Part shown: in pieces, positions 6,737 through 15,663 of the stretch
Position numbering within the stretch: the first letter of the stretch is position 1
How the letters are laid out: every line of letters begins with the position of its first letter
Source: DATARH01 sp035534535
Lineage (GTDB): Bacteria; Pseudomonadota; Alphaproteobacteria; ATCC43930; CGMCC-115725
Direction: 5' to 3'
Assembly: GCA_035534535.1 (NCBI GenBank)
Contig: DATLRS010000235.1
Location: 1 to 21,437, forward strand
DNA: 21,437 bases
Notes under the pieces: generated by a model
Database searches by the model: none
What the model saw: the letters and a program-made list of their open reading frames with translations, nothing else
Told to the model about the DNA's origin: nothing
Made by a program: the position numbers and the translations under genes

Positions 6737-8230
6737 TCAGGCTCCCCTCTTGAGAGGCGCCGCCGGCACGGCGTTGATGCGGCGCGGGGCCAGCGGGGCG
6801 GCGGCAATCGCGCCGACATCGATCCGCGGCATCGGCAGGCCGATCGCCTGCAAAACGCCGTTGGCCAGCTCGTTATAGCTCGCGAAATGCTGCCGCAGCC
6901 GGCCGCGCCACACCGGCACGCCGCCGCTGGCGTGCAATTCGAAGGCCGATTCGCGACCGTCGAGCCCCGAGGACACATGGTCGGCGGCGAGCTGCAACAG
7001 CGCGGCGCGCTGCCGGGCGGTATGGCTGCCGCCGCCGAACGATTCCTCGAGCCCCGCCGCCAGCTCGGGATCGTCGAGATCGCTGTCCGACGGGGCGACC
7101 ACCAGCGAGGAGCCCGGCACGATGCGCAGAATCTCGGACAGGCGCTGGTGCGCGTTGAGCATCGCCAGTCCACCCGGCATCAGATGCACGTAGTTGGCGC
7201 AGCAATTACCGCCCACCGTGAAGGCCGGATCGCGCTCGGCGGCGGCCAGGCAGCTGCGCACGGTCTGCACTGCGGCCACCAGATCGACGAGGTAATCGAT
7301 CGTCTGTTCGTGCTCCTTGAGGCCCATCGCGTCGGCCACCGCCAGCCCCAGCCCCAGGGTGAACTCGGCCTTGGCGAGCCAGCCATAGAGGTGATGCCAC
7401 AACAGCCAGGTGGCGATCGGCTCGACGTTGGCCTCGACGAGAAACACGCGCTCCCACGGAATGAACACCTCGTCGAGCCACATCTGGCCGTCGAGCTCGT
7501 CAAAGCGGTGCGACAACGGCGCGGCAAAGGCGCTGCCGCGCGCCGCGATCTTGCGGCATACCGTCGTCACGCCGGGCGCCGCGACCGGCACGATGAAGCT
7601 GGCGCTGTGCTCGCCGATTTTGGCGCCGTTGAGCGCGCCGACATAGACATCCTCGGCGTAGGCGGGGCTCGTATGCATGCCGAGGCGGCCGCTGATCACG
7701 ACCCCGGCATCGGTTTCGCGCACGATGCGCAGCGCCGCCCGCGCGGCCGGGTCCTCGCGCATGCGAAAGCCGATCGGCGCGGCGCCGCCGCAGAACGTCA
7801 GAAACCGGCCGGTCGTTGCGATCATCTCGCGATAGGCCATCGCGTTGGCGACCTGCTGCTGCGAGGCGTTGTGTTCCTCGACCCCGGTCAGGACACCCAT
7901 CGCGATCAGATTTCCATAGGCCGGGGTGTGGGTGATGTTGCCGGCCGAGACGAAGATCGTCTTGGCAAAGGACCGGCCCATGCTGAGCAGATCCTCAGAG
8001 GTCTTGGGCAGCACATAGGCCCAGGGGGTCACCGTGCGGCCGGGTGCCGGCGGCGCGATCAGGACATCCTGCCAGGACGGATCGAAATGCCGGTCGTACC
8101 AGGCGACGATTTCCTCGACCATCGCGCTTGTCGCCGGATGCGTCGTCACGTCGTCGACCGCTCCGACACCGAGCACCCAAACCTTCCGCCCGTCGCGCAG
8201 CGCTGCACGGTAGTCGTCGCCGGTTCGCAT
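6737..8230 (-). CDS. HpaB-family flavin-dependent oxygenase, copy 2 (upstream paralogue)
   Basis: The 497-residue protein is a close paralogue of the next gene in the operon and aligns with it along its whole length: RDGRKVWVLGVGAVDDVTTH at the N terminus, GNITHTPAYGNLIAMG near 105, LDEVFIPWERVFLV in the middle and EESFGGGSHTARQRAALL near the C terminus. This is a tandem duplication with both copies intact. A ribosome-binding site GAAGGGGG lies just upstream of the ATG at 8230, and the binding-protein-like gene ends 15 bases upstream. As in copy 1, family knowledge predicts FADH2-dependent oxygenation of an aromatic or similar substrate with an external reductase, which is not encoded nearby. 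Two intact copies suggest a heteromer or two related substrates; this is inference. Confidence 0.9.
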   Translation of the reverse strand: MRTGDDYRAALRDGRKVWVLGVGAVDDVTTHPATSAMVEEIVAWYDRHFDPSWQDVLIAPPAPGRTVTPWAYVLPKTSEDLLSMGRSFAKTIFVSAGNITHTPAYGNLIAMGVLTGVEEHNASQQQVANAMAYREMIATTGRFLTFCGGAAPIGFRMREDPAARAALRIVRETDAGVVISGRLGMHTSPAYAEDVYVGALNGAKIGEHSASFIVPVAAPGVTTVCRKIAARGSAFAAPLSHRFDELDGQMWLDEVFIPWERVFLVEANVEPIATWLLWHHLYGWLAKAEFTLGLGLAVADAMGLKEHEQTIDYLVDLVAAVQTVRSCLAAAERDPAFTVGGNCCANYVHLMPGGLAMLNAHQRLSEILRIVPGSSLVVAPSDSDLDDPELAAGLEESFGGGSHTARQRAALLQLAADHVSSGLDGRESAFELHASGGVPVWRGRLRQHFASYNELANGVLQAIGLPMPRIDVGAIAAAPLAPRRINAVPAAPLKRGA

Positions 8231-8245
8231 CTTTTCCCCCTTCGA

Positions 8246-9190
8246 CTACACGCCGGAGCGCCACAGATGACTGAATTGTGTCGCGACGATCCTCGCGTAG
8301 GGGACCTCGCCGGCAAGCACCCCGACGCCGCGGGCAAACGCGTTGACCGCCGCGACCGATTTTTCGCTGATCGCGGCGTCGTAAAACGGCAGGTCGCGGC
8401 CGATGATCGGCGCGATCAACCCGGCTTCGCGGGGCGGAAACCGCCGGTTGCCGACGTCGGTCGCGCGCGACACATCGGCCTTGAGCGCCTGCTGCGTCGC
8501 GACGAGCGCGCGCAACGCGGCGGCGGCAACCTCCGGCGAGCGCTCGATCAACCGGTCGGTCGTCGCCAGCACCGGCAGCGTATAGTCAAAACACCCCGGC
8601 GGGCCGCCATCTTGCCCTGGGGCGCCGCGGCGCACGTCGAGGACAATCGTGCCGGTGCCGCTGGTCACCGCCAGTTCGGTGGCCATGCCGTTGGCCCAGA
8701 ACCCGTCGATCTTGCCGGATGCCAGCGCCTCGGCGGCGGTCAGCCCGAAATTGATGCTGGACCCCGTAGCGCCCGGCACCGGGCCGATCTCGATGCCGTC
8801 GCGCGCCGGATCGAGGCCGGCAGCGGCGAGGAGCGCCCGCAGCCCCATATCGACCCACGGTGCCGCGCCGATATGGCGACCTTTCAAGGCGGCGAGGTCG
8901 CCGCGCGCGATGCCGAGTTCGGCGCGCATCACGAGAAACCAGTACATGCCCTGCGACAGGGCGCCGAGCAGCTTGACGCCGCGCCATTCGGGGAATGCCG
9001 CCAGCGCGCCGTGCGCCGCGCCCCCGACGAAATCCACCGCGCCGTCGCGCAACGCTTCATAGGCGCGATCGACCGGGAAGATCAGCCCGGCCGTGACGTC
9101 CAGCCCCTCGCGCGCGAAAAACCCGAGCTCGGCCGCCGCCAGTGCCGGGAAATACGAGTTCGAGATCAGGTCGGGGATCGCAAGCTGCAT
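8246..9190 (-). CDS. NMT1/THI5-like (SsuA-type) binding-protein-fold protein without signal peptide
   Basis: The 314-residue protein reads like the mature part of an ABC-transporter solute-binding protein of the NMT1/THI5/SsuA group: NSYFPALAAAELGFFAREGLD at 11-31 (the group's 'feeding on a small ligand' N-lobe), then AYEALRDGAVDFVGGAAHGA (48-67) and LKGRHIGA. These proteins normally capture sulfonates, nitrate or pyrimidines in the periplasm. No signal peptide is present: the protein starts directly at the first strand, and an in-frame TAG about 13 codons upstream prevents a longer form. No permease or ATPase gene is adjacent. It is the first gene of a tight operon with two HpaB-family oxygenases. 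Possible roles are a cytoplasmic ligand sensor, a substrate-delivery protein or an enzyme; none can be decided from sequence. No clear ribosome-binding site precedes the ATG. Confidence 0.8.
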   Translation of the reverse strand: MQLAIPDLISNSYFPALAAAELGFFAREGLDVTAGLIFPVDRAYEALRDGAVDFVGGAAHGALAAFPEWRGVKLLGALSQGMYWFLVMRAELGIARGDLAALKGRHIGAAPWVDMGLRALLAAAGLDPARDGIEIGPVPGATGSSINFGLTAAEALASGKIDGFWANGMATELAVTSGTGTIVLDVRRGAPGQDGGPPGCFDYTLPVLATTDRLIERSPEVAAAALRALVATQQALKADVSRATDVGNRRFPPREAGLIAPIIGRDLPFYDAAISEKSVAAVNAFARGVGVLAGEVPYARIVATQFSHLWRSGV

Positions 9191-9569
9191 GTTGGCGACG
9201 CCATGTTGCCGGGCTCGGCGATCAGCCTATAGTCGCCGCCGCGGGAAGGGAACCCGGCGGTTCGGGAGCGAGCGCATGACACCATGCGAGATGGAGGAAC
9301 CGGGAGTTACGGTGAGTCACCGTCGCGGTGCAGGACCCGCAAGCGCAGTCAAGATTAAGTGCACTGTCACCGTAATCCGACTCGAGCCGGGCAAGCGCGG
9401 ACCCAGACCGTCCCCGCCGAACCAGCCAGCGCAGCCAACATTACGTGCACTGTCACCGTAATCCCGCCTCGATGATCTGCGTCCGATCCGGCATGCTATC
9501 CTCCCTCACGGCGGCGGTTTTGCCGTATCGTCGGGGCTGCTCTTCGCGCTGTCCATTTCGGGAGGCCCC
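9191..9569. other. Intergenic region with candidate divergent promoters and repeats
   Basis: This 379-bp gap separates the minus-strand binding-protein operon from the plus-strand M20 peptidase. A palindromic CTATAG at 9227-9232 can serve as a -10 element on either strand; on the plus strand TTGCC at 9206-9210 lies 16 bases upstream. A run of direct and inverted repeats fills 9302-9472. A plus-strand 61-codon frame at 9276-9461 with a GGGAG ribosome-binding sequence crosses these repeats, but its protein is not recognisable. The remainder to 9559 shows nothing recognisable. Confidence 0.5.
9342..9472. repeat. Pair of about 44-bp direct repeats, 86-bp period
   Basis: Copy one (9342-9385) and copy two (9428-9472) share an identical 20-bp core, gtgcactgtcaccgtaatcc, at 9359-9378 and 9445-9464, with near-identical flanks (agcgcag...caa.att on the left, ctcga on the right). 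An inverted partner of the core, ttacggtga, lies at 9307-9315, so the block can be folded as 69-bp and 155-bp inverted-repeat units. This looks like a dispersed REP- or MITE-type repeat; that reading is inference. Confidence 0.75.
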
Positions 9570-10979
9570 GTGACCCGCACCGCCGCCATCGCCGCCGCCG
9601 AAGCGTATTTCGACGAGGGACAATTCGCCGCCGACCTCGCGCGCCGCGTCGCGATCCCGACCGAGAGCCAGGTCGAGGAGCGCCTGCCGGTGCTGCGCGC
9701 CTATCTCGCCGACGAGATCGCGCCCTCGCTCGCCGGGCTCGGCTTCACCAGCGACATCATTGAGAACCCGGTCAACCAAACAGGAGGCCGCGGGGGTCCG
9801 ATGCTGATCGCCGAGCGGCGCGAGGCGGGCGCCGCAACGACCGTCTTCGGCTACGGCCACGGCGATGTCATCCGCGGGCTCGAACCGCAATGGCGCGATG
9901 GGCTGTCGCCCTGGGAGCTGCGGCAGGAGGGCGATCGGCTCTACGGCCGCGGCACGGCCGACAACAAGGGCCAGCACACGATCAACCTGGCGGCGCTCGC
10001 CTGCGTTCTCAAAACCCGCGGCCGGCTCGGCTTCAATGCGGTGCTGCTGATCGAGACTGGTGAAGAGGTCGGATCACCCGGATTGCGCGAAGTCTGCCGC
10101 CGCTACAAGGACCGGCTCGCCGCCGATGTGCTGATCGCCTCGGACGGGCCGCGCCTCGCGCCGGAGCGGCCGACGATCTTTCTCGGCGCTCGCGGCGCGA
10201 TGAATTTCGACCTGTCGGTCGAATTGCGCGAAGGCGGCCACCATTCCGGCAATTGGGGCGGCCTGTTGGCCAATCCCGGGATCATTCTGGCGCATGCGTT
10301 AGCAACAATCACGACCCCAAAAGGCGCGATCCTGGTGCGCGACTGGGTTCCGACCCATCTGCCGAACTCGGTGCGCGTCGCGCTGGCGGATTGCCCGGTC
10401 GAGGCCGGCGGCGAGGGCGCCCCAGAGATCGACCCCGACTGGGGCGAGCCCGGATTGACGCCGAGCGAGAAGGTGTTCGGCTGGTGCAGCTTTGAGATTC
10501 TGGCTTTCACCACCGGCAACCCCGACAACCCGGTCAACGCGATCCCGCCCAAGGCCACGGCGACCTGTCAGATCCGCTTTGTCGTCGGGGTCGATCCGGA
10601 AAACTTCCTGCCGGCCTTGCGCCGCCATCTCGACGCGCACGGCTTTGCGATGGTCCGCATCGAGCGCTGGGCCAAGGCCTATTTCCCGGCGACCCGGCTT
10701 GACCCCGACCACCCCTGGGTGCGCTGGGCAGCATCCTCGATCCGCCGGACGACCGGCAACGCGCCCGCCATCCTGCCCAATCTCGGCGGGTCGTTGCCGA
10801 ACGACATTTTTGCCAGCGATCTCGGCCTGCCGACCGTGTGGATCCCGCATTCCTATGCGTCGTGCTCGCAGCACGCACCCAACGAACACATGCTGGCGCC
10901 GATCGCGCGCGAGGCGCTGCGTGTGATGGCAGGGGTCTACTGGGATCTCGGCGAGGACGGCGTCCCCGACCGGACTTGA
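9570..10979 (+). CDS. M20-family metallopeptidase (ArgE/DapE/CPG2 type)
   Basis: The 469-residue protein is a dinuclear-zinc amidohydrolase/peptidase of family M20. Metal and catalytic residues are visible: H97 and D99 in GYGHGD, D131 in GRGTADNKGQ, the general base E165 and ligand E166 in ETGEEVGS, and D192 in ASDGP. The C-terminal ligand His is in SCSQHAPNEHM. Between them lies the dimerisation (lid) domain with the segment GGHHSGNWGGLLANPG. Such enzymes cut amide bonds in dipeptides or N-acyl amino acids in the cytoplasm. The start is GTG at 9570 with GGGAGG at 9560-9565. No signal peptide is seen. The exact substrate is unknown. Its stop lies 38 bases from the 3' end of the convergent tRNA-Val. 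Confidence 0.93.
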   Translation: MTRTAAIAAAEAYFDEGQFAADLARRVAIPTESQVEERLPVLRAYLADEIAPSLAGLGFTSDIIENPVNQTGGRGGPMLIAERREAGAATTVFGYGHGDVIRGLEPQWRDGLSPWELRQEGDRLYGRGTADNKGQHTINLAALACVLKTRGRLGFNAVLLIETGEEVGSPGLREVCRRYKDRLAADVLIASDGPRLAPERPTIFLGARGAMNFDLSVELREGGHHSGNWGGLLANPGIILAHALATITTPKGAILVRDWVPTHLPNSVRVALADCPVEAGGEGAPEIDPDWGEPGLTPSEKVFGWCSFEILAFTTGNPDNPVNAIPPKATATCQIRFVVGVDPENFLPALRRHLDAHGFAMVRIERWAKAYFPATRLDPDHPWVRWAASSIRRTTGNAPAILPNLGGSLPNDIFASDLGLPTVWIPHSYASCSQHAPNEHMLAPIAREALRVMAGVYWDLGEDGVPDRT

Positions 10980-11016
10980 CGCGAGACGATCAGGCGAGCG
11001 CGATCCCGCCCGGAGC

Positions 11017-11091
11017 TGGTGGGCGATGAGGGATTCGAACCCCCGGCCCTCTCGGTGTAAACGAGATGCTCTCCCGCTGAGCTAATCGCCC
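11017..11091 (-). tRNA. tRNA-Val (anticodon TAC)
   Basis: The minus strand folds into a complete cloverleaf: acceptor GGGCGAT paired with ATCGCCC, D arm TAGCTCAGCGGGAGAGC, anticodon stem TCTCG/CGAGA with loop TTTACAC (anticodon TAC, reading GUA), and T arm with GGTTCGAATCC. The discriminator A and the 3' CCA are encoded. It lies 54 bases downstream of hupB on the same strand; no separate promoter is evident, so cotranscription with hupB is possible. Confidence 0.97.
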
Positions 11092-11145
11092 GGTTTGATG
11101 CGTCCGCCCCCCGATCGGCCAGACCGCCGCCAGCCACCGCTTCTG

Positions 11146-11418
11146 TTAGTTGAGTTCGTCGCGCAAGCGCTTTCCTGGCTTGAATTTCGCCTGTTTTGAC
11201 GCCGCGATCTTAATCTTTTCACCGGTCCGGGGATTGCGCCCCTCGGACGCGGCGCGGGAGGCAACCGAAAAGGTGCCAAACCCGACGAGACGAACCTCAC
11301 TGCCCCCCTTCAGCGCGTCGGTGATCGAGTCGAACACCGCGTCGACCGCCTTGTTGGCGGCCGATTTTGTTAGATCGGCCTTGCCGGCAACGGTATCGAC
11401 GAGTTCGTTTCTGTTCAC
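11146..11418 (-). CDS. hupB: DNA-binding protein HU (beta type)
   Basis: The 90-residue protein has the standard HU length and sequence: MNRNELVDTVAGKADLTKSA at the N terminus, GFGTFSVASRAASEGRNPRT for the beta-arm, and KPGKRLRDELN at the end. HU forms dimers that bend and compact the nucleoid. The start is a GTG at 11418 with AGGGGG a few bases upstream; the reading frame stays open to 11502, but that extension covers the promoter and has no family support. A good promoter lies at 11468-11496, giving a leader of about 43 bases. The gene follows lon, the order usual in alphaproteobacteria. Confidence 0.96.
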   Translation of the reverse strand: MNRNELVDTVAGKADLTKSAANKAVDAVFDSITDALKGGSEVRLVGFGTFSVASRAASEGRNPRTGEKIKIAASKQAKFKPGKRLRDELN

Positions 11419-11467
11419 GTGTTGCCCCCTAAGCGAGTATGCCGAACGTTGATCGAAAGCGCGTCGG

Positions 11468-11496
11468 AGTTTAGAGCGGCCCCCGAAGCGGGTCAA
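11468..11496 (-). promoter_or_regulatory. Predicted hupB promoter
   Basis: On the minus strand TTGACC (11496-11491) is separated by 17 bases from TAAACT (11473-11468), a good housekeeping-type match. Transcription would start near 11461, about 43 bases before the GTG start of hupB. The assignment is by motif only. Confidence 0.6.
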
Positions 11497-11553
11497 CGCC
11501 ACTGCACCGGCTTAAAGCCTGATTTTTTTGCCTGTTATCGGCGTAGCCCGCCG

Positions 11554-11572
11554 GCCGGCGCCGGGCGCCGGC
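11554..11572. other. 9-bp perfect palindrome after lon
   Basis: gccggcgcc (11554-11562) and ggcgccggc (11564-11572) form a perfect inverted repeat around one G, 26 bases past the lon stop. No T tract follows on the minus strand, so it is not a standard intrinsic terminator. It could stabilise the lon 3' end or be a Rho-linked stop; this is unproven. Confidence 0.4.
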
Positions 11573-11597
11573 ACGGCAACACCACGCGCGATACCTA

Positions 11598-14003
<2,406 letters not shown>

Positions 14004-14047
14004 GGGGCCTCTTTTGCCAGAGGCCGCTCGCCGCTGCCGGCGAGCGG
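14004..14047 (-). promoter_or_regulatory. Two adjacent hairpins covering the lon leader and its ribosome-binding site
   Basis: In the lon leader RNA, a perfect 10-bp stem (14047-14038 with 14033-14024, GCAG loop) abuts a 7-bp stem, GGCCUCU/AGAGGCC (14025-14019 with 14012-14006, 6-base loop). The second stem contains the only ribosome-binding sequence, AGAGG, just 4 bases before the ATG. The two stems share bases 14024-14025. With transcription from the predicted promoter, they make up most of the leader of about 54 bases. Sequestered ribosome-binding sites in heat-shock genes are typical of RNA thermometers, but that function is inferred here. Confidence 0.6.
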
Positions 14048-14063
14048 TAGATCAGCCGTATTT

Positions 14064-14092
14064 AGTTTGGCGTCCTGGCGGCGATCGTCAAG
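14064..14092 (-). promoter_or_regulatory. Predicted lon promoter
   Basis: CTTGAC (14092-14087) is followed after 17 bases by CAAACT (14069-14064) on the minus strand. The -35 element is excellent and the -10 element is weak. Transcription would begin near 14057, so the leader would be about 54 bases. A heat-shock sigma factor site was considered but spacing did not fit clearly. Confidence 0.45.
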
Positions 14093-14151
14093 CCACCTGT
14101 TCAGGATACCGTCGGCAGGGGGCGCTCAGCCGCCTGATCGCGCGACGCTGC

Positions 14152-15417
14152 CTAGGCGCCGGCACCGACATCGCCGCGACGATCGGAATAGATGTGGAGC
14201 GGTTTGGCGCGTCCCTCGACCACTTCGCGATTGATGACGATCTCGCTAACCCCGGCGAGGCTCGGCAGCTCAAACATGGAATCGAGCAGAATCCCCTCCA
14301 TGATCGAGCGCAGGCCGCGGGCGCCGGTCTTGCGGGCGATCGCCTTGAGGGCGATGCCGCGCAGCGCCTCCTCGGTCAGTTCGAGGCGAACATCCTCCAT
14401 TTCGAACAGCCGCTGGTACTGCTTGACCAGCGCGTTCTTCGGCTTGGTCAGGATATCAACGAGCGCATCCTCGTCGAGGTCGTCGAGCGTCGCCACCACC
14501 GGCAGGCGCCCGACAAATTCGGGGATCAGGCCGAATTTGAGCAGATCCTCGGGTTCGAGGTCTTTGAGAATCTCGCCGGTCTTGCGCTCGTCCGGACCGC
14601 GCACCTCGGCGCCGAAACCGATCGAGGTGCCTTGCCGGCGCTGCGCGATGATCTTTTCCAGCCCGGAAAACGCGCCGCCGCAGACAAACAGGATGTTGGT
14701 GGTGTCGACCTGCAGGAATTCCTGCTGCGGATGTTTGCGGCCGCCCTGCGGCGGCACCGAGGCGATCGTGCCCTCCATGATCTTGAGGAGCGCCTGCTGC
14801 ACGCCCTCGCCCGACACGTCGCGGGTGATCGACGGGTTGTCGGACTTGCGCGAGATCTTGTCCACTTCGTCGATGTAGACAATGCCGCGCTGGGCCCGCT
14901 CGACATTGTAGTCTGCCGCCTGCAGCAGCTTCAGGATGATGTTCTCGACATCCTCGCCGACATAGCCCGCTTCGGTCAGCGTCGTCGCATCGGCCATCGT
15001 GAACGGCACGTCGATGATGCGCGCCAACGTCTGCGCCAGCAGCGTCTTGCCCGACCCGGTCGGTCCGACCAGCAGAATGTTGGATTTGGCGAGTTCGACG
15101 TCGTTATTCTTCGCGCCGTGCGCGAGGCGCTTATAGTGGTTGTGCACCGCGACCGACAGCACGCGCTTGGCATGGTCCTGGCCGATCACGTAATCGTCGA
15201 GCACCCGGCAGATGTCGCGTGGCCCCGGCACCCCATCGCTCGACTTGACCAGCGTCGTCTTGTGCTCTTCACGGATGATATCCATGCAAAGCTCGACGCA
15301 TTCATCGCAGATGAAGACGGTCGGGCCGGCGATCAGCTTTCTGACTTCGTGCTGACTCTTGCCGCAAAAGGAACAGTAGAGCGTGTTTTTCGAGTCGCTC
15401 CCGCTGGACTTCGTCAT
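14152..15417 (-). CDS. clpX: ClpX, ATPase subunit of the ClpXP protease
   Basis: ClpX is a hexameric unfoldase that feeds tagged proteins into ClpP. The 421-residue protein has the N-terminal zinc-binding domain with C15, C18, C37 and C40, Walker A GPTGSGKT (118-125), the pore loop GYVG (151-154) and Walker B IVYIDEVDK (179-187). It also has an RKH pore-entrance loop (227-229) and the IGF loop (266-268) that docks ClpX on ClpP. All functional elements are intact. The frame is open upstream, but the ATG at 15417 has GGAG 6 bases before it and matches the family start MTKSSGSDSKNTLYCSFCGK. It is downstream of clpP with a 245-bp gap that contains its own candidate promoter and a leader hairpin. 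Confidence 0.98.
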   Translation of the reverse strand: MTKSSGSDSKNTLYCSFCGKSQHEVRKLIAGPTVFICDECVELCMDIIREEHKTTLVKSSDGVPGPRDICRVLDDYVIGQDHAKRVLSVAVHNHYKRLAHGAKNNDVELAKSNILLVGPTGSGKTLLAQTLARIIDVPFTMADATTLTEAGYVGEDVENIILKLLQAADYNVERAQRGIVYIDEVDKISRKSDNPSITRDVSGEGVQQALLKIMEGTIASVPPQGGRKHPQQEFLQVDTTNILFVCGGAFSGLEKIIAQRRQGTSIGFGAEVRGPDERKTGEILKDLEPEDLLKFGLIPEFVGRLPVVATLDDLDEDALVDILTKPKNALVKQYQRLFEMEDVRLELTEEALRGIALKAIARKTGARGLRSIMEGILLDSMFELPSLAGVSEIVINREVVEGRAKPLHIYSDRRGDVGAGA

Positions 15418-15501
15418 CGCCACTCCATCACCAGTTCCGGCGCAGCACCCTGCCGGACAGGCTGACCTCGTCGCCGCGCCGGCCGAAAGCCGCGGCGGCC
15501 C

Positions 15502-15536
15502 GACCCGTGGCGGGCCGGTACCTCCCGCCACGGGTC
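15502..15536 (-). promoter_or_regulatory. 13-bp perfect inverted repeat at the 5' end of the clpX leader
   Basis: gacccgtggcggg (15502-15514) and cccgccacgggtc (15524-15536) pair without mismatch around a 9-base loop. On the minus strand this begins almost exactly where transcription from the predicted clpX promoter would start (near 15535), so it would form a 5'-terminal RNA hairpin, or act as a palindromic operator overlapping the start. No T tract follows in the minus direction, so it is not an intrinsic terminator of clpP. Confidence 0.6.
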
Positions 15537-15541
15537 ACCAA

Positions 15542-15569
15542 AGTATATGTCGTCCTGACGGATCAACAA
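15542..15569 (-). promoter_or_regulatory. Predicted clpX promoter
   Basis: On the minus strand TTGTT (15569-15565) precedes TATACT (15547-15542) by 17 bases. The -10 element matches the consensus at five of six positions; the -35 element is only partial. Transcription would start near 15535, giving a clpX leader of nearly 120 bases. Confidence 0.5.
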
Positions 15570-15582
15570 CCAGTTAAATCCG

Positions 15583-15630
15583 CCGGGTCTGCCCTGGGGT
15601 GTGCCCCGGGGTCTGCCCTGGGGTCTGCCG
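15583..15630. repeat. Tandem 12-bp repeat downstream of clpP
   Basis: Read on the minus strand the unit is CAGACCCCAGGG, present in nearly four slightly varied copies. The 16-mer gggtctgccctggggt recurs exactly 24 bases apart (15585-15600 and 15609-15624). It lies between clpP and the clpX promoter in non-coding sequence. Repeat-number variation by slippage is possible. Confidence 0.7.
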
Positions 15631-15641
15631 CCCGCCGCGCC

Positions 15642-15663
15642 AGGGGCGCGCGGCCGCGCCCCT
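15642..15663 (-). other. 9-bp hairpin at the clpP stop codon
   Basis: aggggcgcg (15642-15650) and cgcgcccct (15655-15663) pair perfectly around a 4-base loop, with the last base belonging to the clpP stop codon. No T tract follows on the minus strand. It may protect the clpP 3' end or pause RNA polymerase; no function is shown. Confidence 0.5.

Noticed and set aside
5238..8230. 4-hydroxybutyryl-CoA dehydratase identity for the HpaB-family pair
   Set aside because: The conserved cysteine ligands of its iron-sulfur cluster were not found; the sequences fit flavin-dependent oxygenases better.
6887..9232. A 781-codon open frame on the plus strand
   Set aside because: It is antisense to the upstream HpaB-family gene and the binding-protein-like gene, both well supported on the minus strand.
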